A stretch of DNA of 64,000 bases from Ruminococcus difficilis (GTDB lineage Bacteria; Bacillota_A; Clostridia; Oscillospirales; Acutalibacteraceae), in NCBI RefSeq assembly GCF_016680995.1, contig NZ_JAEQMG010000061.1, positions 1 through 64,000 of the forward strand. Reading direction: 5' to 3'. Under the pieces are notes generated by a model. It did no database searches, was not told the origin of the DNA, and was given only the letters and a program-made list of their open reading frames with translations. The translations under genes were made by a program, and so were the position numbers. This document shows, in pieces, positions 47,847-60,666 of this stretch. The stretch's first letter is position 1, and every line of letters begins with the position of its first letter.

Positions 47847-50675
47847 TTATAAATCAGCGTCGATGAGCTCCATCAGCGTATGGTGGAGCTGGTCGGGCTC
47901 GACGGGTTTTGACAGATGAGCGTTCATTCCCGCCTGCAAAGACCGCTGTACATCCTCATCAAAAGCGTTTGCCGTCAGCGCGATGATCGGGACGCTTTTG
48001 GCGTCCTCGCGGGGCAGCGCACGGATCGCGGCGGCGGTCTCCAGACCGTCCATGACCGGCATGCGCACATCCATCAGCACCGCGTCATAGTAATGCGGCT
48101 CGCTGTCGCTGAACAGTCGGAGTGCGATCTGTCCGTTTTCGGCGTGGTCGGTCGCCATGCCCTTGATGGACAGCAGTTCCTTGATGATCTCGGCGTTGAT
48201 CGGCAGATCTTCGGCGAGAAGGATCCTTCTGCCTGCCAGCTCAACGCGGCTCTTCGCCGCTTTGACGGGCAGGTGCATGACGCGTTCGATCTCACGGCTG
48301 ACTACCACGGGGAACTCCGACTTCGGGATAAAGCCGTCGACTCCCGCCGCGATCGCCTCATCCATGACGTCGACGCTGTCATAGGCGGTCAGCGCGATCA
48401 CGCGCGTCTCGTTGCTGTATCGGCGGCGGATCTCGCGCGTGACGTCCGCGCCGCCGCGATAGGGCATCCGCCAATCCACCAGCACAAGGTTATAGGGCTC
48501 CTGTTTCGCGTGATGGATCTCGATCGCCGAGATCGCCTCATCCGCCGAGGACACGGCGTCCGCCGAAACGCCGATGTCATCGAGAACGATACCGGCGTGC
48601 TCCAGCGCGATCGGGTCGTCATCCACGACCAGCGCCTTGATCGCCGAGTAATCAAACGCCTTGGTATTGCGTTTGCCGTTTTCACAGTTTTTGAGCGTAA
48701 CGGTCACCGTGAAGGTCGAGCCTTCACCCTTCTTCGACGTAACGTCGATGGTGCCGTTCATCATTTCTACGATGCTTTTGGTGATCGCCATTCCCAGTCC
48801 CGTGCTGCCGTATTTGTTCCTGCGGCTGGCGTCCTCCTGCGTAAAGGGATCAAAGAGCTTCGGCAGATAATCCCTGTCCATTCCGATACCGGTATCGCGA
48901 ACGGTAAAACGGAGCGTTGTCTGGCGGTCAAAACAGGCGATCTGATCGACCGTAAAGGTCACATTTCCCGGCGCGTCGGTGAATTTGATCGCGTTGCTCA
49001 GGATATTGATGATGACCTGTTTGAGCTTGGTGTCGTCGCCGAAGTACCAGTCGTCGACCGCGCCGTTGATATGACATTCAAAGTTCAAGCCCTTGTCGTC
49101 GCACTGGGATTGGACGATGGTGTTGATCTGTTCCAGCATTTCCGCCAGATTGAATTCTTCTTTATGGAGCGTCAATCTGCCCGATTCGATCCTGCTCATA
49201 TCGAGGATATCGTTGATCAGGTTGAGCAGATGACCCGCGCTTTCACCGATCTTGAGGAGATAATCCTTTGTCTTTTCGCTGAGGGTCGGATCCTTCAGCG
49301 CAATGCTGTTGAGTCCGATGATCGCGTTCATCGGGGTGCGGATCTCATGACTCATGCTGGACAAAAAGGCGGTTTTGGCGACATTGGCGTGCTCTGCTTC
49401 CTTCAGCGCGAGCGCCAAAATGTCGTTCTGCTCGCGCTCGTGACGGAGAACGTCGGTCACGTCGGACTTGAGCAGCAGGAAAAAGCGCGTTTCTCTGTCG
49501 ATGACATAGTAGGTGAACCGTTTGTAATAGGTCGCGCCGTCGATCTCACAGGTTACGTTGATGGTGTAAGACTCGTTGTCCTCCAGGTTTTCCGCGATGG
49601 TGTCGATCGAAAGCGCCTCTTCCAGCGCCGCGATATCGTGCATGCTCTCAGACGCCGCGGGCAACACCTGATCGTGGATATAGTCGGCATATAAGCCGCT
49701 GTGGTGCTTGGGAAAGATACTGCCTTTCCCTATCTTGGAAGCGTCGCCGATCACGACGCTGTAGTTGTTGTCGACGATGTAGGTGACCATATCGTACTGC
49801 TGCGCGAGAACCTTCTCGTTGAGTACCTCGGAGACCTTCTCGTTGTTGTATTCGCTCTCGGTGCCGAAGAGGATCAGATCGCCGCTCGTGGGCGCATGGG
49901 CGACCGAACGCGTAAAGTGGACAAAGCACTGCCGTCCCGATTGCCGACGGCAATAGGCGACAAAGGTCGCGGGCGGAGCGCCCTTATAAAAGCGATCCAT
50001 CAGCTGTTCGATGCGGAAGCATTCTTCATATTTCTCTCTGTCGCCGTCGACGAGCAGACTCTCCTGACGAACCCGCTCCGCTTCCTCAAAATTCACGCCT
50101 GCCCGATCTGTTTGGTAGAGGTCGACGCCGTGTGCTTCTTCGATCAGTCCCGTGGTCAGGTTACTGCGAAAAACGGTCAGGCTGGTGTCGGCGGCAGAGT
50201 GGAGCTGTTCGAGCATCGAGTTATAGACGCCCGCGCGGCGGTAGCTTTCTTCCTTGGCGAGATACTGCTCGGTGATATCGCTGATGAACACATAGAACAC
50301 GTCGCCGTAGCCCGGGAACTGGGCGAAATGGCCGTAGTCGTCGACCCATCGGATACTGCCGTCCTTGCGGATGATGCGGTACTCCACGTGATCGCGGTTT
50401 GCCGCCTTTTGATCGTGGATCTGCTCCTCAATCGACTGATCGATTGATTCATAGTCGTCGGGATGCACCATGCCCTTGAAGGTGTATCCGGTCAGCTCGC
50501 GAAACTCTTCATCCGTGTCGCAGCCGTACATGATCCGCACGGCGCTGTTGACATACAAAAGCTCCATCTCCGCGTCGGCGCGATAGATGAAAAATCCGCC
50601 GGGGATCTGTTCTCCGATCCACTCGATCGCAGAGGTCATATATCCGCTTTGAAACAGTTCGTTCGGTGTCGACAT
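47847..50675 (-). CDS. Soluble PAS hybrid histidine kinase with two receivers
   Basis: This 942-residue cytoplasmic protein has an N-terminal PAS domain (GGFFIYRADAEMELLYVN...FISDITEQ), a second variable sensor region (about 160-400), HisKA (SHEIRTPMNA, His443), HATPase_c (NILSNAIKFTDAPG, DTGIGM, GSTGLGMAI), and two receivers with Asp in LVLVDWRMP and AVLMDVRMP. No membrane helix is seen. It is the first gene of the operon, 56 bases before the permease-kinase fusion. The first receiver lies between the ATPase and the last receiver, so one may be an internal regulator and the other the donor to Hpt. A GGAGAGAG site precedes the ATG. Confidence 0.92.
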   Translation of the reverse strand: MSTPNELFQSGYMTSAIEWIGEQIPGGFFIYRADAEMELLYVNSAVRIMYGCDTDEEFRELTGYTFKGMVHPDDYESIDQSIEEQIHDQKAANRDHVEYRIIRKDGSIRWVDDYGHFAQFPGYGDVFYVFISDITEQYLAKEESYRRAGVYNSMLEQLHSAADTSLTVFRSNLTTGLIEEAHGVDLYQTDRAGVNFEEAERVRQESLLVDGDREKYEECFRIEQLMDRFYKGAPPATFVAYCRRQSGRQCFVHFTRSVAHAPTSGDLILFGTESEYNNEKVSEVLNEKVLAQQYDMVTYIVDNNYSVVIGDASKIGKGSIFPKHHSGLYADYIHDQVLPAASESMHDIAALEEALSIDTIAENLEDNESYTINVTCEIDGATYYKRFTYYVIDRETRFFLLLKSDVTDVLRHEREQNDILALALKEAEHANVAKTAFLSSMSHEIRTPMNAIIGLNSIALKDPTLSEKTKDYLLKIGESAGHLLNLINDILDMSRIESGRLTLHKEEFNLAEMLEQINTIVQSQCDDKGLNFECHINGAVDDWYFGDDTKLKQVIINILSNAIKFTDAPGNVTFTVDQIACFDRQTTLRFTVRDTGIGMDRDYLPKLFDPFTQEDASRRNKYGSTGLGMAITKSIVEMMNGTIDVTSKKGEGSTFTVTVTLKNCENGKRNTKAFDYSAIKALVVDDDPIALEHAGIVLDDIGVSADAVSSADEAISAIEIHHAKQEPYNLVLVDWRMPYRGGADVTREIRRRYSNETRVIALTAYDSVDVMDEAIAAGVDGFIPKSEFPVVVSREIERVMHLPVKAAKSRVELAGRRILLAEDLPINAEIIKELLSIKGMATDHAENGQIALRLFSDSEPHYYDAVLMDVRMPVMDGLETAAAIRALPREDAKSVPIIALTANAFDEDVQRSLQAGMNAHLSKPVEPDQLHHTLMELIDADL

Positions 50676-50867
50676 AGGCTCTCTCCGTTCCGTAGGCAAC
50701 ACCGCAAGAAAACTTGCGTGTTTGCCTTAACATCTTAACCAATTTATTATAAACTATCACCGCAAAAAATACAACAATTATACGAAAAAAAGGCGGCTTT
50801 TTCCGACTGATTGCGGGGTACGGGTCGCTCAGAAGCGCCGCGGTGGAAAAAACACCGTTTTGCCTTG

Positions 50868-50896
50868 TGTAGATTTCATAAAATCTGCCATATAAT
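50868..50896 (+). promoter_or_regulatory. Divergent gap with -10 box and palindrome
   Basis: TATAAT (50891-50896) is preceded by the palindrome AGATTT-CATA-AAATCT (50871-50886), which occupies the -35/spacer region; no good -35 is seen, so a regulator may be required. The remaining 50676-51001 gap has no gene and no c-di-GMP riboswitch motif that I can recognise. Confidence 0.4.
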
Positions 50897-51001
50897 TATA
50901 TGACTAATTCCGATTTTAAGGCTGCCATATTGAAAAAATAGCCGAAAAAGACTATGATTAATTTGAATTCCCGGCGATTTTTTTAAGGAAAGGTAATGGT
51001 C

Positions 51002-53572
51002 ATGGACACTGGTTTTTTCGATCTGCTGAAGCATGTCAGACAGCCCGAAACAATCGTGCGATTTCTCGACAATTCATCCTATGATGAGCTGCTCGAGATC
51101 GATGTGAAGCAACAGACTTTCAAGAGTGTTTTTCACGTTTCAAAAAAATATGCCATGCCGCTGACGAAGGGCAGTTACAGAGAGGTTTTCATCGGTATGT
51201 CCGAGGAACTGATCCACCCTGAGGAGCGCGAAAGATTTGTCGAGCTGATGAATCCGGAAACGATCCTCTACCGTCTGTCCGGTTCCGAGATCCCCGGATT
51301 GTGCTGCGAAGAATACCGTTTTCGACTGATCGTCGGAAACTGGCATTGGGTGGAAATGGTGCTGATCGCGGGAGAGGAGTACGGATTGGAGCCCGACGTC
51401 ATCCGTATGTATATCTTTGACTGCCAAAGCCGAAAGATCCGCGAGCTGGGTCTGACCGACACAGCGGTATATGCCGACAACAACCGCAACGAGATGACCG
51501 GACTGCTGAAGAAGCGCGCCTTTGTCAAGGATGTACAGCAGCGTATCAAGAACACCGATACAGAATGGTGTCTGGTCAGTATCGATATCGATAATTTCAA
51601 GCTCTTCAACGAGTGGTACGGCCACAGTGAGGGCGATCTGTTGATGATACAGATCGGCGCGACGCTGCTCGAAGCCGGTGAACGTACCGGCGGTACGGCA
51701 GGTTATTTCGGACAGGATGATTTCTGTCTGCTGATCCCCTACGACATGGAGCTGATCGGTCATATCTATGAGGATATCTCTGCTTTGATCGGCTCGCGCG
51801 GCAACAGCTCGAGCTTTTTGCCCGCGTTCGGCATTTGTATTGTCAAGAGAGAGTACGAGCTGATGGATATGCTCGACCGTGCGCTGTTGGCGGCACAGGT
51901 TGCGAAGGAAGGCTACCACAGCCGTATCCGTGTATTTGAAAAAGGGATGTATTCGCGCACCAACGCGGAGTATCGCGTGCTGACGGATTTTTCACGGGCG
52001 CTCAAACAGCATGAGATCGTCTTTTATCTGCAGCCGCAGTGCCGCGCGTCATCGGGAAAGATCGTCGGCGCCGAAGCGCTGGCGCGATGGATCAAGCCCG
52101 ACGGTACGGTCATCCCGCCCGACACGTTTATCCCCGTACTCGAAAAGCGCGGACTCATCTCCGATCTGGATCTGTATATCTGGGATGACGTTTGCCGCTG
52201 GCAGCATGAATGGATCAAGAGCGGTCACACGCCGCTTCCCGTTTCGGTGAATGTGTCGGTTTCCGATATCCTGCACACCGACCTTCCCGCTATCTTTGAA
52301 AACCTGATCAAAAAATATGAATTGGAGCGCAACCTGCTCAAGATCGAGATCACCGAATCCTCCTATATCACCAACACGGCGCTCGTTATGGAGACCGTCC
52401 GTTCGTTAAGGGAAAAGGGCTTTACGGTATTGATGGACGATTTCGGCAGCGGCAGCTCCACGCTGAACATGCTCAAAAACCTGAATATCGACGTCATCAA
52501 GCTCGACGCGCAGTTTTTGAACATGAATGAAAGCAACGAAGAAAAGAGCATACAGATCCTGGAGTCTGTTACCAATATGACCAAGACGATCGGCGTGCCG
52601 ATCATTGTCGAGGGCGTTGAGACCAAGGAGCAAAAGGACTTTTTGATCGATATGGGATGCCGCTATATCCAAGGGTATTATTTCTACCGCCCGCTGCCGA
52701 TCACGGATTTTGAGATCCTGATCGACGATCCCGACAAGATCGATACCTCGGGCATCTCGTTCAAGGCGAACCAGCAGTTCCGCCTGCGCGAGCTGCTTGA
52801 TAACAACATCTACAGCGATACCATGCTCAACAATATCCTCGGTCCGTGCGCGCTGTACTCGTGGCACGGCGACGACGTGGATATCGTGCGATATAATGAA
52901 CAGTTCTATGAGGCGGTCGACGTACCCGATTTTTCGGAACGGCTGGTCTGCATCCAGCGCTTTCTGCCTAAGGCGGATATTCCGCGCATGACCGAGCTGC
53001 TGCGGCTGGCGCAGCGCGACCGACTGAACGGCTCCAAGGGTCTTTTGCATTTCTACAAGACCGACGGAACGCTGTCTACCTTCCATATGCACTTCTACTA
53101 TCTGCACAGCGAGGGTGAGGAGAAGATCTTCTACGGCTCCGTGCGCAATATCACTAAGCTGAGCAACCTTGAAAAGCAAATGTCCCTGCTCTCTCATATA
53201 TCGACAGATACGGTACTCTTTTTGTCCCGTACCTCCGGCGGCGATATTCGCTTTACCGTTCTGTTCAACGGGCTGGAGAACATTATCGGCATCAGCGCGC
53301 ATGAGTTGGAAACCGAGTTGAACGGTGAGAACTTTATCGACAGGATCGGTTCCGAAAACGACCTGTCCGTTTATAAAGAGGTTTTGGAACACATCCAAAA
53401 AACCGAACCGTTCTCGACGAAGGTGTGTATCAGAAACGCGAACGGTGATCACGTGACGCTGAACGCGGTCGGTAACTACATCCCCGACGAGACCAACACG
53501 ATGGATTACATCATCATCCTGAGCAAACCGACGGAGGAAGAGAAACAGCCGGTCGGTTCGTCGGAAGCTTAA
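51002..53572 (+). CDS. Degenerate GGDEF-EAL protein with terminal sensor-like domains
   Basis: This 856-residue protein has an N-terminal PAS-like region, a GGDEF-like domain with GQDDF (237-241) instead of GGDEF, an EAL domain with key residues present (GAEALARW with Glu358, VSVNVS, IEITESS, MDDFGSGSS, IKLDAQF, IVEGVETKEQ, QGYYF) and two further PAS-like segments at the C-terminus. It should hydrolyse c-di-GMP, with the GGDEF remnant perhaps binding GTP as a regulatory site. The second ATG (51002) has better spacing from AAGGAAAGG than 50996. It is divergent from the kinase operon and convergent with the glycosidase-like operon. Confidence 0.88.
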   Translation: MDTGFFDLLKHVRQPETIVRFLDNSSYDELLEIDVKQQTFKSVFHVSKKYAMPLTKGSYREVFIGMSEELIHPEERERFVELMNPETILYRLSGSEIPGLCCEEYRFRLIVGNWHWVEMVLIAGEEYGLEPDVIRMYIFDCQSRKIRELGLTDTAVYADNNRNEMTGLLKKRAFVKDVQQRIKNTDTEWCLVSIDIDNFKLFNEWYGHSEGDLLMIQIGATLLEAGERTGGTAGYFGQDDFCLLIPYDMELIGHIYEDISALIGSRGNSSSFLPAFGICIVKREYELMDMLDRALLAAQVAKEGYHSRIRVFEKGMYSRTNAEYRVLTDFSRALKQHEIVFYLQPQCRASSGKIVGAEALARWIKPDGTVIPPDTFIPVLEKRGLISDLDLYIWDDVCRWQHEWIKSGHTPLPVSVNVSVSDILHTDLPAIFENLIKKYELERNLLKIEITESSYITNTALVMETVRSLREKGFTVLMDDFGSGSSTLNMLKNLNIDVIKLDAQFLNMNESNEEKSIQILESVTNMTKTIGVPIIVEGVETKEQKDFLIDMGCRYIQGYYFYRPLPITDFEILIDDPDKIDTSGISFKANQQFRLRELLDNNIYSDTMLNNILGPCALYSWHGDDVDIVRYNEQFYEAVDVPDFSERLVCIQRFLPKADIPRMTELLRLAQRDRLNGSKGLLHFYKTDGTLSTFHMHFYYLHSEGEEKIFYGSVRNITKLSNLEKQMSLLSHISTDTVLFLSRTSGGDIRFTVLFNGLENIIGISAHELETELNGENFIDRIGSENDLSVYKEVLEHIQKTEPFSTKVCIRNANGDHVTLNAVGNYIPDETNTMDYIIILSKPTEEEKQPVGSSEA

Positions 53573-53593
53573 TTAACCATATGATACAGTTAA

Positions 53594-53621
53594 CCCCCTG
53601 CCTGAGCGATCAAGCAGGGGG
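53594..53621. terminator. Weak hairpin between convergent genes
   Basis: CCCCCTGC/GCAGGGGG (53594-53621) lies 21 bases after the EAL gene and 28 bases from the end of the convergent operon. The T tract on the plus strand is poor (TCGTGTT). Confidence 0.4.
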
Positions 53622-53649
53622 TCGTGTTATGTGTGGCGCAGTGTTTTGT

Positions 53650-58009
<4,360 letters not shown>

Positions 58010-58013
<4 letters not shown>

Positions 58014-59422
58014 TGTTCAAACTCCTTACGCTTGATCTTGCCCCATGTTTTACGGAGCTTACGGTATTTGAGGATACCTTCCACACGGAAGATGGTGATG
58101 ATCTGTCGGTAGCCGAAGTTCTCGAGGATCGCGTAGACGGAGATCGCGATGCTCTGCTTGGCGGTCATCGCGGCGCGGTGGGTGTACTGCTCCAGCACGA
58201 GGCTGCCCTCGGAGAGGATAACGCCCAGGGATACCGACAACAGGAAATAGATGACGAAGAAGAACATATTTAATTCACCCATGATCAGCGTGAACGGTAT
58301 CAGGAAGTAGCCGATCGTCTCGACCAGCGCGCCGAATAACTCGAAGATCCAGTTGTAGGGCATCGATACCAGTCCGACAAAGCCGTAGCGCGGGTTGAAG
58401 GTCATGCTCGCGTGCGAGATCAGCGTATCCATCAGACCGATCTGCCAGCGGCGGCGCTGGCTGCGGATGTCGTTGAGCGACATCGGACCCTGTGTCCAGC
58501 AAACCGAGAATTCGTTGAATTTGACCTTGTATTTTCTGCAATGCTTGCGCATATAGTGGTGGATACGGACGACGATCTCCATATCCTCGCCGATGGTGTT
58601 CTTCTTGTAGCCGCCCACCTCGATAACGGTCTGCTTTCTGAACAATCCGAAAGCGCCCGATACGATGAGCAGAGAGTTGGACGCCGCCCAAAAGACACGA
58701 CCCATCAAAAAGGAACGATAGTACTCGACGATCTGGAAACGCTCGATGAGCTTTTTAGGCATCGTAAAGCCCTTGAGCTCGCCGTCGACGATCTTGGAGC
58801 CGTTCGCGATACGCACGATACCGCCCGCGACCACGGTGCGGGAATCCTTGATGAACTCCATCGACAGGCGCAGCAGCGCGTCCTTCTCGATACGGGAGTC
58901 GGCGTCCAGACAGGTGAACAGCGGATACTTTGAGATATTGATGCCGGCGTTCAGCGCGTCGGATTTACCGCCGTTTGCCTTTTGTACATACAGAAGGTTG
59001 GGATAGGTCTTGCTGTAATAGACCGCCTCGATCTTCTGGGTCGGGATCTGGTAGCGGATCGAGGTCTCGATCTTGTGCATATGAAAGGCTTCGATGACCT
59101 TATCGCCCGTTTTGTCCGTTGAGCCGTCGTTCACGACGATGATCTCAAAATGCGGATAGTTGAGCTTCATCAGCGAGCGGACGTTCTGCACGATATGCTC
59201 CTGCTCGTTGAACGCGGGGATGATCAGCGAGATGGGCAGGAGGTTTTCGCTGTCCTCATAGCTGAGATAATCATCGGAAAAGGTCTTGTTATAGTTGCGG
59301 TTTACGCGGAAAAAAGACACAAACAGCTGGACGATGTATATTAAGTTGAGCAACAGCGTAAATGCCATGCAGAAGTAATTGAAAAAAACGATAAAGTGGC
59401 GTATCGCATTCAAAAATCCCAC
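58010..59422 (-). CDS. Processive family 2 glycosyltransferase (exopolysaccharide synthase)
   Basis: This 470-residue membrane protein is a GT2 synthase of the PgaC/BcsA/hyaluronan type: an N-terminal helix, ISLIIPAFNEQEHIV, VVNDGSTDKT, LDADSR, GED and the processive motif QRRRWQ, followed by C-terminal helices. It should polymerise a sugar from a nucleotide sugar and push the chain through the membrane. No PilZ domain is visible, so any c-di-GMP control must act through another protein. It overlaps the glycosidase-like gene by four bases and lies 90 bases after the HEAT-repeat gene. Product (for example glucan or poly-N-acetylglucosamine) is not assignable. Confidence 0.9.
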
Positions 59423-59512
59423 AGTCTGTTCCTCCTAATCAGATACTTTGCGTTAACGGATCGTCAATAGGCGTGCCTAAACGATCATAAAAAGCTTGCG
59501 ATAGATAAAAGA

Positions 59513-60583
59513 TCACGTGTCGACCGTCTTATACAGGACGTTCTTCATCGCGTCGGCGGCAAAACGGTCGTATCCGCCTAAAATCTCTTCCAGATCCTTG
59601 GGCGAGATATCCATGCGGGTGATCGACTGTGCCGCCGTCTGGCGCACCCACCATTCCTTGTCGCCCAGCGCGTGCTTGACGGTATTGAGCGCGCTCTGCG
59701 TCTTTAAGAGCGACAGTCCTCTGACTGCCGAGGAACGGATCACCCAGTCCTTATCGCCCGCGGCGATCTGCAGGATCTGTTCATCCTCGGGATAGCCGAA
59801 CGCGGCAAGCGCCTTGACACAGGCGATCTTCAGCTGGGTATCGTTGCCCGACGCGCCCTCGATATACATATTTCTGAAGCCGTCGATCTTGTACTGCGCG
59901 ATCGTCTTGATGACCGTACACTTCATATACTTGTTGCATTTTTCAAAGAGCTTTGCCGCGAGCTCCTCTCTGTCGCCGGTGAACTGGGCAAAGAACTCGT
60001 TGACGATCCTGCCCGAATACTGGGTATCGTTTTCGATGCTCAGCAGGTACTCGGCGACCTCATAGACGTCGCCCATCTGACACAGCGCCATCGCGGCGTT
60101 ATAAGCCAGATCTCTGTCCTTGCTGCCGACACATTCCTTGATCTTATCGCGATACTCCATCGCCTCCAGATCGGCGAGCCTTCTGCAGGCATAGCCCTTG
60201 TGGTAGACGTCGCCCTCGTCGAGCATCTTGGCGTACATCTCGATGGGTTCGACCTGCGTGTTGATGCGCTCGATCAGCTTCTCTTTTGCTTCATCATCAA
60301 AGCCGGAGCCCTGATGTTCTTTGATTTCCTTGACAGCCATCTCATAAACGGTGAAATCTCCGTTTATCTCGTCTGCCAATGCGGTTATCTCGGCGTTACG
60401 GCTGCCCTCGGTGGGTGCATAGAGCACCCCTTCCACGTGGATATCAAGCCTGCGCCTGATGTTATCGTTGCGGGCTGTATGCTCATCCTGCAGTTCAGCC
60501 AAACGATAAAGAAGAATGTACTCTATGCCGATGATCAACAGGCACAGCAGTAACCCGATAACGCTTAACAGTTCGATCTTCAA
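59513..60583 (-). CDS. Membrane-anchored HEAT-repeat protein
   Basis: This 356-residue protein has one N-terminal membrane helix (about residues 5-27) followed by a helical cytoplasmic region. From about residue 110 it has HEAT/PBS-like alpha-hairpin repeats, for example CVKALAAFGYPEDEQILQIAAGDKDWVIRSSAVRGLSLL and GDKEWWVRQTAAQSITRM. Such repeats are protein-interaction scaffolds; here it may link the synthase with regulatory proteins. It lies between the pseudo-glycosidase and the GT2 synthase genes. No catalytic motif is seen. Confidence 0.82.
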   Translation of the reverse strand: MKIELLSVIGLLLCLLIIGIEYILLYRLAELQDEHTARNDNIRRRLDIHVEGVLYAPTEGSRNAEITALADEINGDFTVYEMAVKEIKEHQGSGFDDEAKEKLIERINTQVEPIEMYAKMLDEGDVYHKGYACRRLADLEAMEYRDKIKECVGSKDRDLAYNAAMALCQMGDVYEVAEYLLSIENDTQYSGRIVNEFFAQFTGDREELAAKLFEKCNKYMKCTVIKTIAQYKIDGFRNMYIEGASGNDTQLKIACVKALAAFGYPEDEQILQIAAGDKDWVIRSSAVRGLSLLKTQSALNTVKHALGDKEWWVRQTAAQSITRMDISPKDLEEILGGYDRFAADAMKNVLYKTVDT

Positions 60584-60605
60584 GCGATTATCTCCTGATT
60601 GTCGG

Positions 60606-60642
60606 CCTCCCCGTCAGCCGTACTATTACGGCTGACGGGAGG
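60606..60642 (-). other. Long intercistronic hairpin inside the polysaccharide operon
   Basis: CCTCCCGTCAGCCGTA and TACGGCTGACGGGGAGG (60642-60606 on the minus strand) form a stem of about 16 pairs with a very short loop, one bulge or mismatch. On the coding strand it is not followed by T, so it is not a normal terminator for this operon. It may set stability or processing between the pseudo-glycosidase and HEAT genes. A TTTT tract exists only on the opposite strand. Confidence 0.6.
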
Positions 60643-60666
60643 TGGGGCTTTTCTCAATCCCCTTGT

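Noticed and set aside
47916..49694. Open frame of 592 codons on the plus strand
   Set aside because: It is antisense to the PAS hybrid kinase and shows only Asp/Arg-rich low-information sequence.
50676..51001. c-di-GMP riboswitch upstream of the signalling genes
   Set aside because: I looked for the GEMM-type conserved segments here and in the gaps of 53573-64000 and did not see them.
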